A stretch of 21,654 bases of DNA from Selaginella moellendorffii (taxonomy: Eukaryota; Streptophyta; Lycopodiopsida; Selaginellales; Selaginellaceae): NCBI RefSeq assembly GCF_000143415.4, contig NW_003314376.1, positions 247,778 to 269,431 on the forward strand. The letters are read 5' to 3'. The translations under genes and the position numbers were made by a program. Below, one piece after another: positions 8,901 through 16,942 of this stretch. The notes under the pieces are model-generated. The model was not told the DNA's origin and made no database searches. It saw nothing but the letters and a program-made list of their open reading frames with translations. Within the stretch, counting starts at the first letter, position 1, and each line of letters starts with the position of its first letter.

Positions 8901-10914
8901 TTTATGAGAAAAGTGCACAACCACTTTTTTACACCAACTCCAGACTCTATCCAACGCAATTGCCTTAACCCCAAAAGTCAGCATCCCTTTCGGGCCATAT
9001 CATACAAACTACTTACCAAGGTCTAAGCTAACCGAAGTCAACTCCAACCCCTTCACTAGTTTGTACTGGCTTACGAAAACGGAAAGGTTTTCGAGCAAAA
9101 TGATCGACAGATCAGCCATTGGAAAAGCCTAAGAAAATTTGTGGAAAATTTTCCATCCTAGAGAAAGAATGACTCTCAGTTCAGGAATACAAACTTTCAA
9201 GACTCAACCAACTTCCTCCTACTAACAACTTCACATAGGTTCACCTCAACACAAATTCTCATGATCCATCAATATGCTTAAGCATCGAACATCTTTGCCC
9301 ATTTTTCTGATATCCAACACCGATATCCGCAAAAATGTAAAATGAACATCCAAGGCTTGATCACGAAGACCACATCTTCAGATATCCACATTGCACTAAC
9401 ACTCTTCTTCAACCACCTTCAAGATCCAATATGAAGCAAAAACACTGACAAGAAAAATGACATGGAAAATCAAGCTTTAAGGAAAATTCCTTATCACTCG
9501 AATAACAATGCCACTTTTACTAACACAAATGCTAGTGATGTCGATGCCTCAACTACACACCTTCTCCATCCAACAATCTACTCCAAGTGTTAACGGATCA
9601 ACTGATGAGCTATAGCAAATGAAAGTTACAACCCTTTTCCAACACCTCAATGGGCAAACTCAAGGAAACAAGGTACCAACATAAGCTTAGCATAATTGAA
9701 CCACCATTGAGAATCCCGTCAAAGCTACTACAATGCTACTTTGTGTAAGTAGACTAGCATCACCATCAACCACTTTGGGGTTGATCATCTTTTAACCAAG
9801 CAACTTCGTAAACACATTGCTCACTATCACTTGGATATGATATGGAAATCACAATGACTTGATCATCAATTGAGCAACACCATAAGCAATGCACATGTCA
9901 CTACTGCAAAGGTTTATGTGAGTATCAAGTGCTAACTCAATTCGATAAAATGCAACATAAATGTCACACTTCATTGATAGAGATTTACAACACCCAACAC
10001 CACTAACTTTTGTTCATAACACAGACAAACTCATGCCACTCTCTTTCCGACCAAACTCAGAACTAATCCAACACTAAGCTACTCAAGGAGCAATAGCAAG
10101 GTTCCCCGGAAAAGAATTGAGCATTATAACCCAAGTTTTCTAATAGCGAGCCTAGACAAAATGGTTTAGCATTTCACCACTATCCATCCCATAACTCACC
10201 ATTTGTAAGACCATTATCTTCAAGATGCATCAAGGTAGGGACTCTTGATTGCATGATGTGAACACAAGCAATGAGTTAACACTTTGTTGCAAATCATCTC
10301 TCCAAGAGAAGAAGATGATTTATGTGTTTGATCCTTCGTCCCTGACAACTTTCTTTTTGATCTTATCTTTGACTAAACTTCAAGTTTGCTTTCATACTAC
10401 CTTCAGTCCAATCCAAGAAAAGTTTATGAGAGAGCACAACAATGATTATTTGAACCAATAGACTAATCCCTACAGTCTTGATTGATCCACTTATAATCAC
10501 GCATAGGAAGGATCCACTAGTGCCGTGCTAAACAGCTACGGACTAGCCTATTTGCCACTCATAGCAAACCCAGGGAAAGTTTACTTTCACCTACGGTATA
10601 TGGAACAACTAATAGAACCCCCGTTAGGCTAACATTAATCCTGCTAACTCAAAGTGCAACCTTGAGTTGCTAATGTGCCTCACTCACGAGCCCAAGCGCA
10701 AACTCGTGCAACCAGAACAACTCAGTCCTCCTTGTGAGCCCAAGAGCAAACTCACATTATTACGGTACAAAAAGGTAACAAAATCCATACCCAAGGGACC
10801 ATTGCGAAGCCTTTGCACCCAAATGTGTACCCACTCGGATCATCGTTTCCATCTTTGCGTATGCAACGAGACTAGTTGCCCAATCTCATTGGATAGTTCT
10901 CACCGAGACTTGGC
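5949..10914 (-). other. Non-coding interior of the LARD-like element
   Basis: Nearly 5 kb with no frame longer than about 100 codons on either strand and no retroviral enzyme motif. From about 6480 to 10250 the plus strand is strikingly rich in A and C: in 7081-7140 I count 26 A, 13 C, 13 T and 8 G. The element's transcript would therefore be U- and G-rich. Words such as ATCATCAA recur without forming a regular array. A short 8-bp tandem repeat (ACATGTCA, 2.6 copies) lies at 8246-8266. Confidence 0.8.
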
Positions 10915-10925
10915 CTCTGATACCA
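10915..10925 (-). other. Primer-binding site, initiator-Met tRNA type
   Basis: TGGTATCAGAG on the minus strand, two bases inside the right LTR. It is complementary to the 3' end of plant initiator tRNA-Met for 11 bases; the next base is G where C would extend the match. It sets the start of minus-strand synthesis and so the orientation. Confidence 0.9.
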
Positions 10926-10927
10926 AA

Positions 10928-11866
10928 TGTAGCACACATGGTTTTGACCCTTTATCCTATGGTGATTTACCATAGGATAACACCACGAAGCGGAACCTAA
11001 ACCTTCTTTGAGCCACGTGTCACATGCCACATGTCCAAAGGAACGTGGTGTGGAACCCGAGGTTCAGGGCCTTGGGCCACTAAACAAAGGAATGGTGCCA
11101 AACTCCCAAGCGTGAAGCCAAGGAGTGATGGAACCGGACCACAGAGCAACTCCCAAGTATATAGCCCAAGGAGCAAAGGGACAGGAGCCCGGAGTGACTT
11201 GGAACAGTCCTGGAGCAACCAGCATCCTAATGCCAGGACTAGCACGCAAAACGGAGCCAAACGGAGTCTGATGCTATTTTGGCATACCGGTGGCCTAACG
11301 TGAGGATATGGGTACTCCACCAACTAGCATGGAATGGAACTTGGGCTTAAACCCAAGCCGGATGCAAATCAAGGATAGGCACACAAGTGGGAGCTAGACT
11401 ATGCTTCAAGTTCGTCGGCCATGCCCGACCTACCCACTATCCCTACTATACATTTGGAACCCCCCCCGCCCCCCCCCCCCTTGAGGAACACATGCTTTGG
11501 GCTTTCACCCCAAGCCTCCCTTAGTATTAGGAGTTAATCTCTGGGACAAGCTTGAAACTTACTAAATATGGAATGTTCCTAGATTGCGAATTTGGACACG
11601 GGACGAACAGTATTGTGTTCAGGACGATCTTTATATTCTGTAGATATGCCAAATGAGCAAATTTGGAAACTTTCCATAAATAGCATTTGGGACCGAAATG
11701 AGACTAACACAAAGGGCATGATAGCGAGGGTGTTTGGCAAACACAGTAAGCTATCATGTAGCAATATTGAGGGACCAATCTCAATATGCGAGGGTTCTTG
11801 CCAAGCCAGTGTCCGTAAGGACTGGCTGACAGGTAACTTTCAATACCCGAAGTCACATTCGCGACA
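10928..11866 (-). repeat. 5' LTR of the LARD-like element (right), 939 bp
   Basis: Starts TGTAGCACACATGG and ends CATTCGCGACA in plus-strand reading. It contains the 29-nt hairpin (10952-10980), a G-box (11014-11019), a 185-bp segment absent from the left LTR (11120-11304) and a poly-C run around 11461-11480. The part from about 11480 to 11815, corresponding to U3 in the element's orientation, does not align well with the left LTR. Confidence 0.85.
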
Positions 11867-11871
11867 ATACC

Positions 11872-12084
11872 CCTAAGAATCAAAAGAGATGCATGTGGAA
11901 TCCACAAGATGGGTTGCTTGATGCGTACGACAGGGCACTCCTTGCAAAGCTGGCAACCATGAAGAATGTTGCTAATGCTTATAATAATAATACATATAGT
12001 AATAGTACAAACAAGAGGAGGAACAAGGCTAGTGAATTATTTTGCTTTGCAGTGTTATTCAAGATGGGTAGAAGCAATTGGTAA
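11872..12084 (+). pseudogene. Small ORF split by the LTR element, second part
   Basis: This continues the frame that ends ...FVEHT at 5276: PKNQKRCMWNPQDGLLDAY..., then LLAKLATMKNVANAY, then an Asn/Ser/Thr-rich stretch, and a stop at 12082-12084. A TTTTGCTTTGCAG around 12045-12057 resembles a splice acceptor, so the last part may be intronic. No family is recognised. If it was a gene, the 6.6 kb insertion has disrupted it. Confidence 0.4.
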
Positions 12085-12121
12085 AACCAAGACAATATAA
12101 ATCAATTGGTATGATCTTTAG

Positions 12122-12150
12122 TACCAAATAAATACTAATATTATTTGGTA
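12122..12150. terminator. Perfect inverted repeat between the split ORF and ORC6
   Basis: TACCAAATAA, 9-nt spacer, TTATTTGGTA: perfect 10-bp arms. It lies in AT-rich DNA between two convergent reading frames, 38 bp past the stop of the split ORF and about 80 bp past the ORC6 stop. A shared 3'-end signal is possible, but a decayed transposon end or chance are alternatives. Confidence 0.35.
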
Positions 12151-12231
12151 TTTTAATTTGCTAGTAAACATATTTAGAAGTTTTTTAAAAATGAGTAACT
12201 TTACTTTTGCCTTTTTTACAAAATATCAAAA

Positions 12232-13488
12232 TCACATTCTTTCAAAGTTTAAGCGCGTTTGCTTTTGGTCTCTGACAGCCCCTGAACAAACGAACGGAGA
12301 AATCGGGCATGCTTGATCAATCCAAAGAAACTAATCACTAAAAGCTTACCAGGTGATGGATTTTGTTTCGAGGATGACAAAACGGCCTCTTTCCATTCCT
12401 CGTATTCTAGGCATGTTGTCCTGCCTGGATCCTGCATGCAAACAAAACTAATGTCTTTAGAACCTGGAAGTTGCAACAAGCAGATCGACGCCTTCCTACT
12501 GACCTCGAGATTCGTGGCATCCGACAGAGCTGCAGAAGAAATGCTCGCACTGTGAGATCAGGCCTTGCAGAAAAAATATCGAGTTCTTTGCATACCTCTC
12601 TTGCATCCTCTAGTTCTTGATTCGGATTTCTCTTTCTCAACACCGACCAAATCGAAGCAGATATCTGTCATAGACGCGGTAACCTGTAGAAAAATAAAAT
12701 CTAGAATCGGCAATACAATTGCTCGCTGGAGCTTACGTTGGAAAACTCAGGGTCCGATGTGCTAGACACCTCCATCAATTTAGCTTTGTCAACTTTAAGC
12801 TGTTGAAATATACAAAAAAAAGACAGTAAAACCGTGAGAAAAAGCATTGGAAACTGCTTGCCTTTTGCTTTCTCGCGCATAAATAAAATGTGACGCTGAT
12901 GAATACAGGGTGATCGAAATCAGCGCTTCGACGTCGTGCTTCTGGTAAAGTGGCCAAAAATCGCTCTTTGTATCTGGAGCAAAACGTAGCGAGCTCGCGC
13001 ACATTCAAGCTTGTCCTGAAGAAAAAAATGTTATTCCCACATTTTTTTTCCATCTCTTTTCTTCCTGGCTTTGAAGAAATACCTGATACCAAGAGCATTC
13101 TGGACTGTGGTGAGTGATCTATTGTAAGCCTTATCAGAAAGACCACTCAGCTTGATTCCCTTTTGCCGATCAAATGGAACTTGCATCCTGTCCGAGAAGA
13201 AAAGAAAGAAATAAACTCCACCCACAAAGAAATGCAGATCTGGATACTTACATCGAGCACGCGATCTCGAAACAGAGCACGGATTGGCAGACATCGCCCT
13301 GGAATAACACACAAGAGCATTGGACACCCTCAAGTCACAGGTGGAAAGAAAGAAGCAAGCACACTCACAATGCCAAATGCCGCCGCATCAAATTCCATCC
13401 GGCAGAGGTGCAGCAGCTCCTCCGCCTTGCGCAGCACTTCGCGATCGGCCGCCATTCCCAGCTGCCGCTCCAGCACCTTCATCTCCAT
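12232..13488 (-). CDS. ORC6: Origin recognition complex subunit 6, nine exons
   Basis: ORC6 is the TFIIB-like subunit of the complex that marks nuclear replication origins and recruits the MCM helicase loaders. The exons I read are 13488-13369, 13298-13252, 13187-13083, 13015-12862, 12799-12737, 12683-12596, 12529-12504, 12431-12350 and 12281-12232; they join in frame to 244 residues plus TGA. Plant ORC6 landmarks appear in order: EFDAAAFGIGDVCQSV, FDRQKGIKLSGLSDKAY, LNVRELA, YKERFLATLPEARR, PVFISVTFYLCARKQK, LKVDKAKLMEV, MTDICFDLVGVEKEK, and near the end YEEWKEAV (the conserved ORC3-contact motif) and QTRLNF. Introns are 53-72 bp with GT-AG ends, except intron 4 (GC-AG). Compared with flowering-plant ORC6, about 17 residues are missing between LNVRELA and YKERF. 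The ATG at 13488 is the first in the frame and fits the usual N-terminus. No frameshift or stop is seen, so the gene is probably functional unless the internal deletion matters. Confidence 0.93.
12800..12861 (-). other. GC-AG intron in ORC6 (intron 4, 62 bp)
   Basis: Exon 4 ends CAAAAG and the intron starts GCAAGC; the acceptor is TTTCAACAG before CTTAAAGTTG. The protein alignment (ARKQK then LKVDK) fixes both borders, so GC is the donor. AG|GCAAG is the usual context of the minor GC-AG class. Confidence 0.8.
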
Positions 13489-13519
13489 GGCACGCGAAGA
13501 ACCTCGCGTTTGGAAATAG

Positions 13520-13527
13520 GCGGGAAA
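13520..13527 (-). promoter_or_regulatory. E2F-type site upstream of ORC6
   Basis: TTTCCCGC on the minus strand (GCGGGAAA on plus) is a canonical plant E2F/DP site. It lies 32 bp upstream of the ORC6 start codon. ORC genes are known E2F targets in Arabidopsis, which fits S-phase expression. Confidence 0.7.
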
Positions 13528-13534
13528 ATAACGA

Positions 13535-13559
13535 GTTAACCTAAACCACGAGGGTTAAC
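13535..13559. repeat. Short inverted repeat GTTAACC...GGTTAAC
   Basis: Perfect 7-bp arms at 13535-13541 and 13553-13559 in the ORC6 upstream region. It could be a dimeric factor site, or chance. Confidence 0.4.
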
Positions 13560-13565
13560 ATTAAT

Positions 13566-13583
13566 GGTCAACTATAGTCAACC
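13566..13583. promoter_or_regulatory. Paired W-box-like motif upstream of ORC6
   Basis: GGTCAAC-TATA-GTCAACC, 78 bp upstream of the ORC6 ATG. It matches 16 of 17 bases of the motif at 4957-4973. It carries two TTGAC cores on the minus strand. Confidence 0.3.
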
Positions 13584-14044
13584 TTGGCGTTGTAGCCCCA
13601 ATTTTATTTGGAACGATGGATGGATCATACAAAACTTTTTAAGATTGTAGAAAGCTGCAGGGAATACAATGACGACGAGAGTCCTTCATTTCTCGCAGTG
13701 AAGAACACAATCAAAAAAAGGAGATGGCCGAGTAGATCATATCTTGTTGAACGCGACGATGTCACAACTTAGGATGTACTCCGCCGCCAGGCCCTCATCG
13801 ATCAAGAAGTATGTCACTTGAGGCTACTAATACTGCTCCGTTGGATCTAACTTTTGGTGCTGTGGGGTGTAATCATATTGGTATTGTGCCCATCCTTGAT
13901 GTGTTATTTGTTGGTCTCTAGCTTTTGTGGGATGTGATTATACGGTTTATTCTGTTCTCAATGTTCTACCATCTCTTATTGATGTGGAGTCTGATCGTGA
14001 TATTGATTGGTGAGCTATGGATGATGCAGTTTAATTCTTAGAGA
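13584..14044. other. Intergenic, possible decayed coding traces
   Basis: No intact ORF. Between about 13815 and 14040, protein-like fragments appear in shifting frames (for example PSLIDVESDRDIDW just before 14010), then a stop. They may belong with the ORF at 14045 as one decayed gene. I cannot assign a family. Confidence 0.4.
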
Positions 14045-14560
14045 ATGTTTGAGGATCAAGTTTGTGGAAAGACAATGTGTACGAACTTGGGTGGATTCCA
14101 AAGTGTGATAATGAGCTTGATTATTATGGAGAAAGTTTTGGAGATAAAGTGGAGATTTCGCGAAGTAAGTGTCAATATTTCAATCTATTATCTAATCCTT
14201 TCTCTTTCCCTTTTGCTCTTTCCTAACTATTTTTTTATTTTTCGGCCTGAGCCACCTTCTCAAGTTCCTAGTATTTCTTCTTCATTTGTAGTGTTTTCTT
14301 CTTTTGGCATATTGATCATTTATGACTTTCATGATTTTAACTTTCAATCCAGTGTTGAGTTGAGTGTTTTTTATCCTCCTCATACTAATCTGGATATTGA
14401 GTGTATCCATGAAGTTGAGAATCTTGCTGTTGTTTCCCTGGTAGAGTCTTTGATTAGTTCTAGTATTGAGTATTTCCCTATTCCAAGGGTTAAATCACTT
14501 CAACAAAAGCTGCCAGAATCTCCAAGGATGAGTATTAGAATGGTGAAGAGAAAAGTTTAG
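14045..14560 (+). CDS. Uncharacterised ORF, 171 codons
   Basis: Open from ATG 14045 to TAG 14558-14560. The product has no recognisable domain. Residues about 50-70 are hydrophobic (YYLILSLSLLLFPNYFFIF), followed by a Ser/Pro-rich stretch and a basic end (MSIRMVKRKV). A GTAAGT at 14165 and T-rich DNA after it suggest an intron, and another frame in front of it (PKCDNELDYYGESFGDKVE) looks more protein-like than this one. The open frame may therefore be partly intronic or part of a relic. The last 75 bp (14500-14575) match the reverse complement of 5070-5130, so the end lies in the duplicated region. Confidence 0.3.
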   Translation: MFEDQVCGKTMCTNLGGFQSVIMSLIIMEKVLEIKWRFREVSVNISIYYLILSLSLLLFPNYFFIFRPEPPSQVPSISSSFVVFSSFGILIIYDFHDFNFQSSVELSVFYPPHTNLDIECIHEVENLAVVSLVESLISSSIEYFPIPRVKSLQQKLPESPRMSIRMVKRKV

Positions 14561-14580
14561 CATTTTTGTTTCTTTGCTAA

Positions 14581-14648
14581 GGGGAGATAGCTCAGATGGT
14601 AGAGCGCTCACCATCAAAATATGTTTGATTATTGGATCGTTCCAGGCA
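14581..14648 (+). pseudogene. tRNA-Ala-like remnant, second copy
   Basis: GGGGAGATAGCTCAGATGG and TAGAGCGCTC match the 5' half of tRNA-Ala, but the anticodon arm is replaced by ACCATCAAAATATG-type sequence and only a damaged B box (GGATCGTTCC) remains. Its flanks on both sides match those of the pseudogene at 4998-5064, so both belong to the large duplication. Confidence 0.6.
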
Positions 14649-15080
14649 GTTTGACCGATTTTACTGGTGTTGACCTCTGGGGGAGCTATGGATGGATGTT
14701 GCACCGTGAGACTGTCAACAGAGCAATGCATAGATATTTATCTTGTGTTTCTTTTTCCCACTTTTTTGCAAACGAGTAAAAAAGTTTCGTTCACTGCAAG
14801 TACATTAGGATTGAGCCTGGAGGAGTTGCCATCAAATTAAAGATGTCTTATCTTTTTGAAATATTGAGCATTTCGTGATTGTGAGATTAAATCGCTGTTC
14901 ACATCTAGGTTTGGGCTCTTTGGCATGCTCAGTACAAGTCCGACAATCCACAGCGTCACAAGCTCTTGTTTTTTTCACAAAGCCAAAAGTACCTCTTTAT
15001 TTTCTATTTTAAGTCAAGGGTTAGGTTATAATCTTTCTCGCTTGGATTTTTCTATTGTAGAAGCTCTCGTCAGGTAAGCT
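14649..15080. other. Upstream flank of copy 2, no gene seen
   Basis: 14649-14884 is a shortened version of the flank beside the inverted copy. From about 14885 to 15618, which covers the rest of this flank and the His-rich coding part, the inverted copy has no equivalent sequence. TATA-like and pyrimidine-rich stretches are present, but no promoter can be fixed. Confidence 0.6.
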
Positions 15081-15812
15081 ATGGTCTCTCGCGCTCACGC
15101 CGCCCCAACGCTTGCCCGCCGAGCTCCAGCGCCCTGGCATGGCGGCCATCACCGAGCTTCACACCCGCGAGCTCCAGCTCTAGCTCCAGCACATCCACCA
15201 CACCACCATGGACACCATCCTCGAGGAGCCCACGAGCCAGTGCCAGGTTTAGCTCCAGTTCTTCAAGGTGACGCTCCAGTTCGAGCCCCAGCGCCAGCTG
15301 CTTTCGTTCACCCTGCTCGCGGCCACCCTGCTCATCTAGCTCCAGCGCCTGATGCTCGCCACCATCATCATCACGGTGATGGAGCTCCTCTGGTTGTTCA
15401 CCACCATCACCATGGTCACCACCATGGTCACCACCATGGAGGACGCCACAACCACCACCACCACCACCACCACCGTCGCGAGGGTCACGACGCAGCAGTG
15501 GCCACACCAACACCCGCAGCAGTAGTTACAGTGGTTCGGAGGACGCCGTGGTCGCTGCTCCAGCTTCTTCTGTGGGTTTTGGTTGCGATCTTGGTGCTGC
15601 TCGCATGCTTTTTGCTCGTGCGATGGATGTTCTCTCGGAGGAAGCAGCGCAGTAATGCGATCTTTCAGGATCCCGGGTGGCAGATCGAAGTTGTGGTGGA
15701 CGATTCTCTGACTGAGAAGAAACAGCTGGAAGCTCACACTCGTGGTTCGCACAGCAATGGCACTCTGGGATTCTCCTCAAAGTGTCCTGCCAACACTGGC
15801 AGTGACGCGTAA
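15081..15812 (+). CDS. His/Pro-rich single-pass membrane protein-like ORF, copy 2
   Basis: A 243-codon frame from ATG 15081 to TAA 15810-15812. Residues 1-95 are rich in Ala, Pro and His. Residues 95-131 are mostly His and Gly, with a 7-His run. Residues 158-184 are a single hydrophobic segment followed by RRKQRS. The soluble tail of about 55 residues is the part conserved in all three copies. There is no signal peptide at the start, so a type II or tail-anchored layout is possible. The start is the first ATG in the frame and the region is GC-rich, so stop codons are rare by chance. A competing frame (MAAITELHTRELQL, about 15139) is broken by three TAG codons, each followed by CTCCAG or CTC. 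The family is unknown. Confidence 0.4.
   Translation: MVSRAHAAPTLARRAPAPWHGGHHRASHPRAPALAPAHPPHHHGHHPRGAHEPVPGLAPVLQGDAPVRAPAPAAFVHPARGHPAHLAPAPDARHHHHHGDGAPLVVHHHHHGHHHGHHHGGRHNHHHHHHHRREGHDAAVATPTPAAVVTVVRRTPWSLLQLLLWVLVAILVLLACFLLVRWMFSRRKQRSNAIFQDPGWQIEVVVDDSLTEKKQLEAHTRGSHSNGTLGFSSKCPANTGSDA
15451..15474 (+). repeat. (ACC)8 microsatellite
   Basis: Eight ACC units. Copy 1 has eleven plus ATC at the same place, so the tract changed length after duplication without shifting the His-rich frame. Confidence 0.9.
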
Positions 15813-16816
15813 GTCAGCACAGTGCATGCCTTGTCACATGGAAGATTGTGTACAAACAATCTTCAAGGAGATGAAGTTGCAGAGCAAGAAGACAGCAGGG
15901 TCTTGCTCAAGGACGGTAAAGATCACATACAAGGGTCCACTGGTGGAAGTCACCAGACTTGGAAGTTATTGCGCAGCTGGCTCAGAACATGGACTGGAAA
16001 GTAGAGCAGGAACCTACCAAGTTTCGATTTGACTGAGCTATCCTCTAGAGGTGACGGGGGAGCAGACGTTAGTGCACCTCCAAAGGCCAGAGAAGTTGCT
16101 TGAGACGAAAGGTTTGAGAAAAGGTAACGTACTACTTTTGCTCTCTGTTCTTGCAGGTGCTCAAATCTCAACTTCGATGAGAAGAAGCAGAGCAGGGCAT
16201 AGCGGCCAGATAGGTTTCTCCAGAGTCAAGAGCATCATAAGCCAGGAATCAAGCAAGTGCAAAATTGTGGAAGTATGGTCGAAGTCTACACTGCGGCTTG
16301 CAACACAGGTTGTTTGACAGGATGGGACGAAGAACAGGATAGGTTGGTCTACCTCGCAAATTAACCCAATGCATTCGTCGCAAGCAGCCTCGTGGACATG
16401 TGGAAGCATCAAAAGTGTTCAGGAGGACAAAGAAACACGACGTTGGTTGCCTGGAACACGATCATCATGGGACATGCACGTCTTCTATCAGATGCAACGA
16501 GAAGCTGGCCTGCCTCCAAACGCTGAGACTTTGCATGGAGCAGCAAAACGTCGTTTCCTGGGAACAACCTTTGCTCTTGACTGCTACAAGCAAGCCGCAG
16601 CCAAACGCTCAGACTTTCATGGTGGCGCTCAAGGCACGCGGCGACTTAGCAGAGAAGAGGCTCCACTCGCAGATCTGGGAGAGAAATCTGGAGGGAATCC
16701 AGTACTCAGCGTGGTCGCTCAATGAGAGAAAAGCTTTTCTTGGGAGGTTGGTAAACTTTGCAAGGAAAGAGTGTCATGCAAGGTTGATGGAGCCGTCAAT
16801 TGAAGATGGTACCTGA
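15813..16816 (+). pseudogene. Degenerate PPR-like gene remnant, copy 2
   Basis: Equivalent to 627-1630, with the same broken PPR-like blocks (FVASSLVDMWKH, AWNTIIMGHA, FYQMQREAGLPPNAETL, QPNAQTFMVALKARGDL) and the same frame changes. Differences from copy 1 are scattered substitutions only. No intact PPR array and no editing-type C-terminal domain can be read. Confidence 0.6.
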
Positions 16817-16942
16817 AAAGACACAAATGGATCTTAGCTGGCACACCTTGGTGAAGAGATAAAAAATATGAGAGACAATACTTATTTCTTAATTAATTTG
16901 CTGTAGTATCATTCATTGAGTAATTTAGTTATAAACTTATTT

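Larger units (their letters stand above)
5277..11866 (-). mobile_element. LARD-like, non-autonomous LTR retrotransposon (gypsy-derived)
   Basis: A complete element bounded by TGTAGC...GCGACA ends and a 5-bp target duplication ATACC (5272-5276 and 11867-11871). The primer-binding site TGGTATCAGAG lies on the minus strand just inside the right LTR, and a G-rich polypurine tract lies just inside the left LTR, so the element reads right to left. The interior of about 5 kb has no gag, protease, RT, RNase H or integrase motif in any frame. The exception is the last residues of a gypsy-style pol frame next to the polypurine tract. This matches the large retrotransposon derivative (LARD) type: parasites moved by enzymes of autonomous relatives. 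The two LTRs differ in length and partly in sequence. A 100-N gap sits in the left LTR. Confidence 0.85.
15081..16942 (+). repeat. Duplicated unit, copy 2
   Basis: 15229-16942 aligns with 1-1756 at about 98.5% by hand count; the two length differences are 30 bp and 12 bp, both multiples of three. The copy is interrupted after ATTT (16939-16942) by the gypsy element and continues at 21481. Copy 1's counterpart of 15081-15228 is outside the window. Confidence 0.9.

Noticed and set aside
6480-10250. CRISPR-like or satellite array from the frequent ATCATCAA words
   Set aside because: The words recur at irregular spacing with no fixed unit, so they reflect the A/C-rich composition.
14045-14560. 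Retrotransposon gag or a membrane protein
   Set aside because: The hydrophobic patch is T-rich, probably intronic DNA, and no zinc knuckle or capsid motif is visible.
15139-15500. Frame starting MAAITELHTRELQL with three TAG codons
   Set aside because: It looks protein-like and each TAG is followed by CTC, but the stops are shared with copy 1 where visible. I saw no reason to propose stop-codon recoding; the GAGCTCCAG-like words are simple low-complexity repeats.
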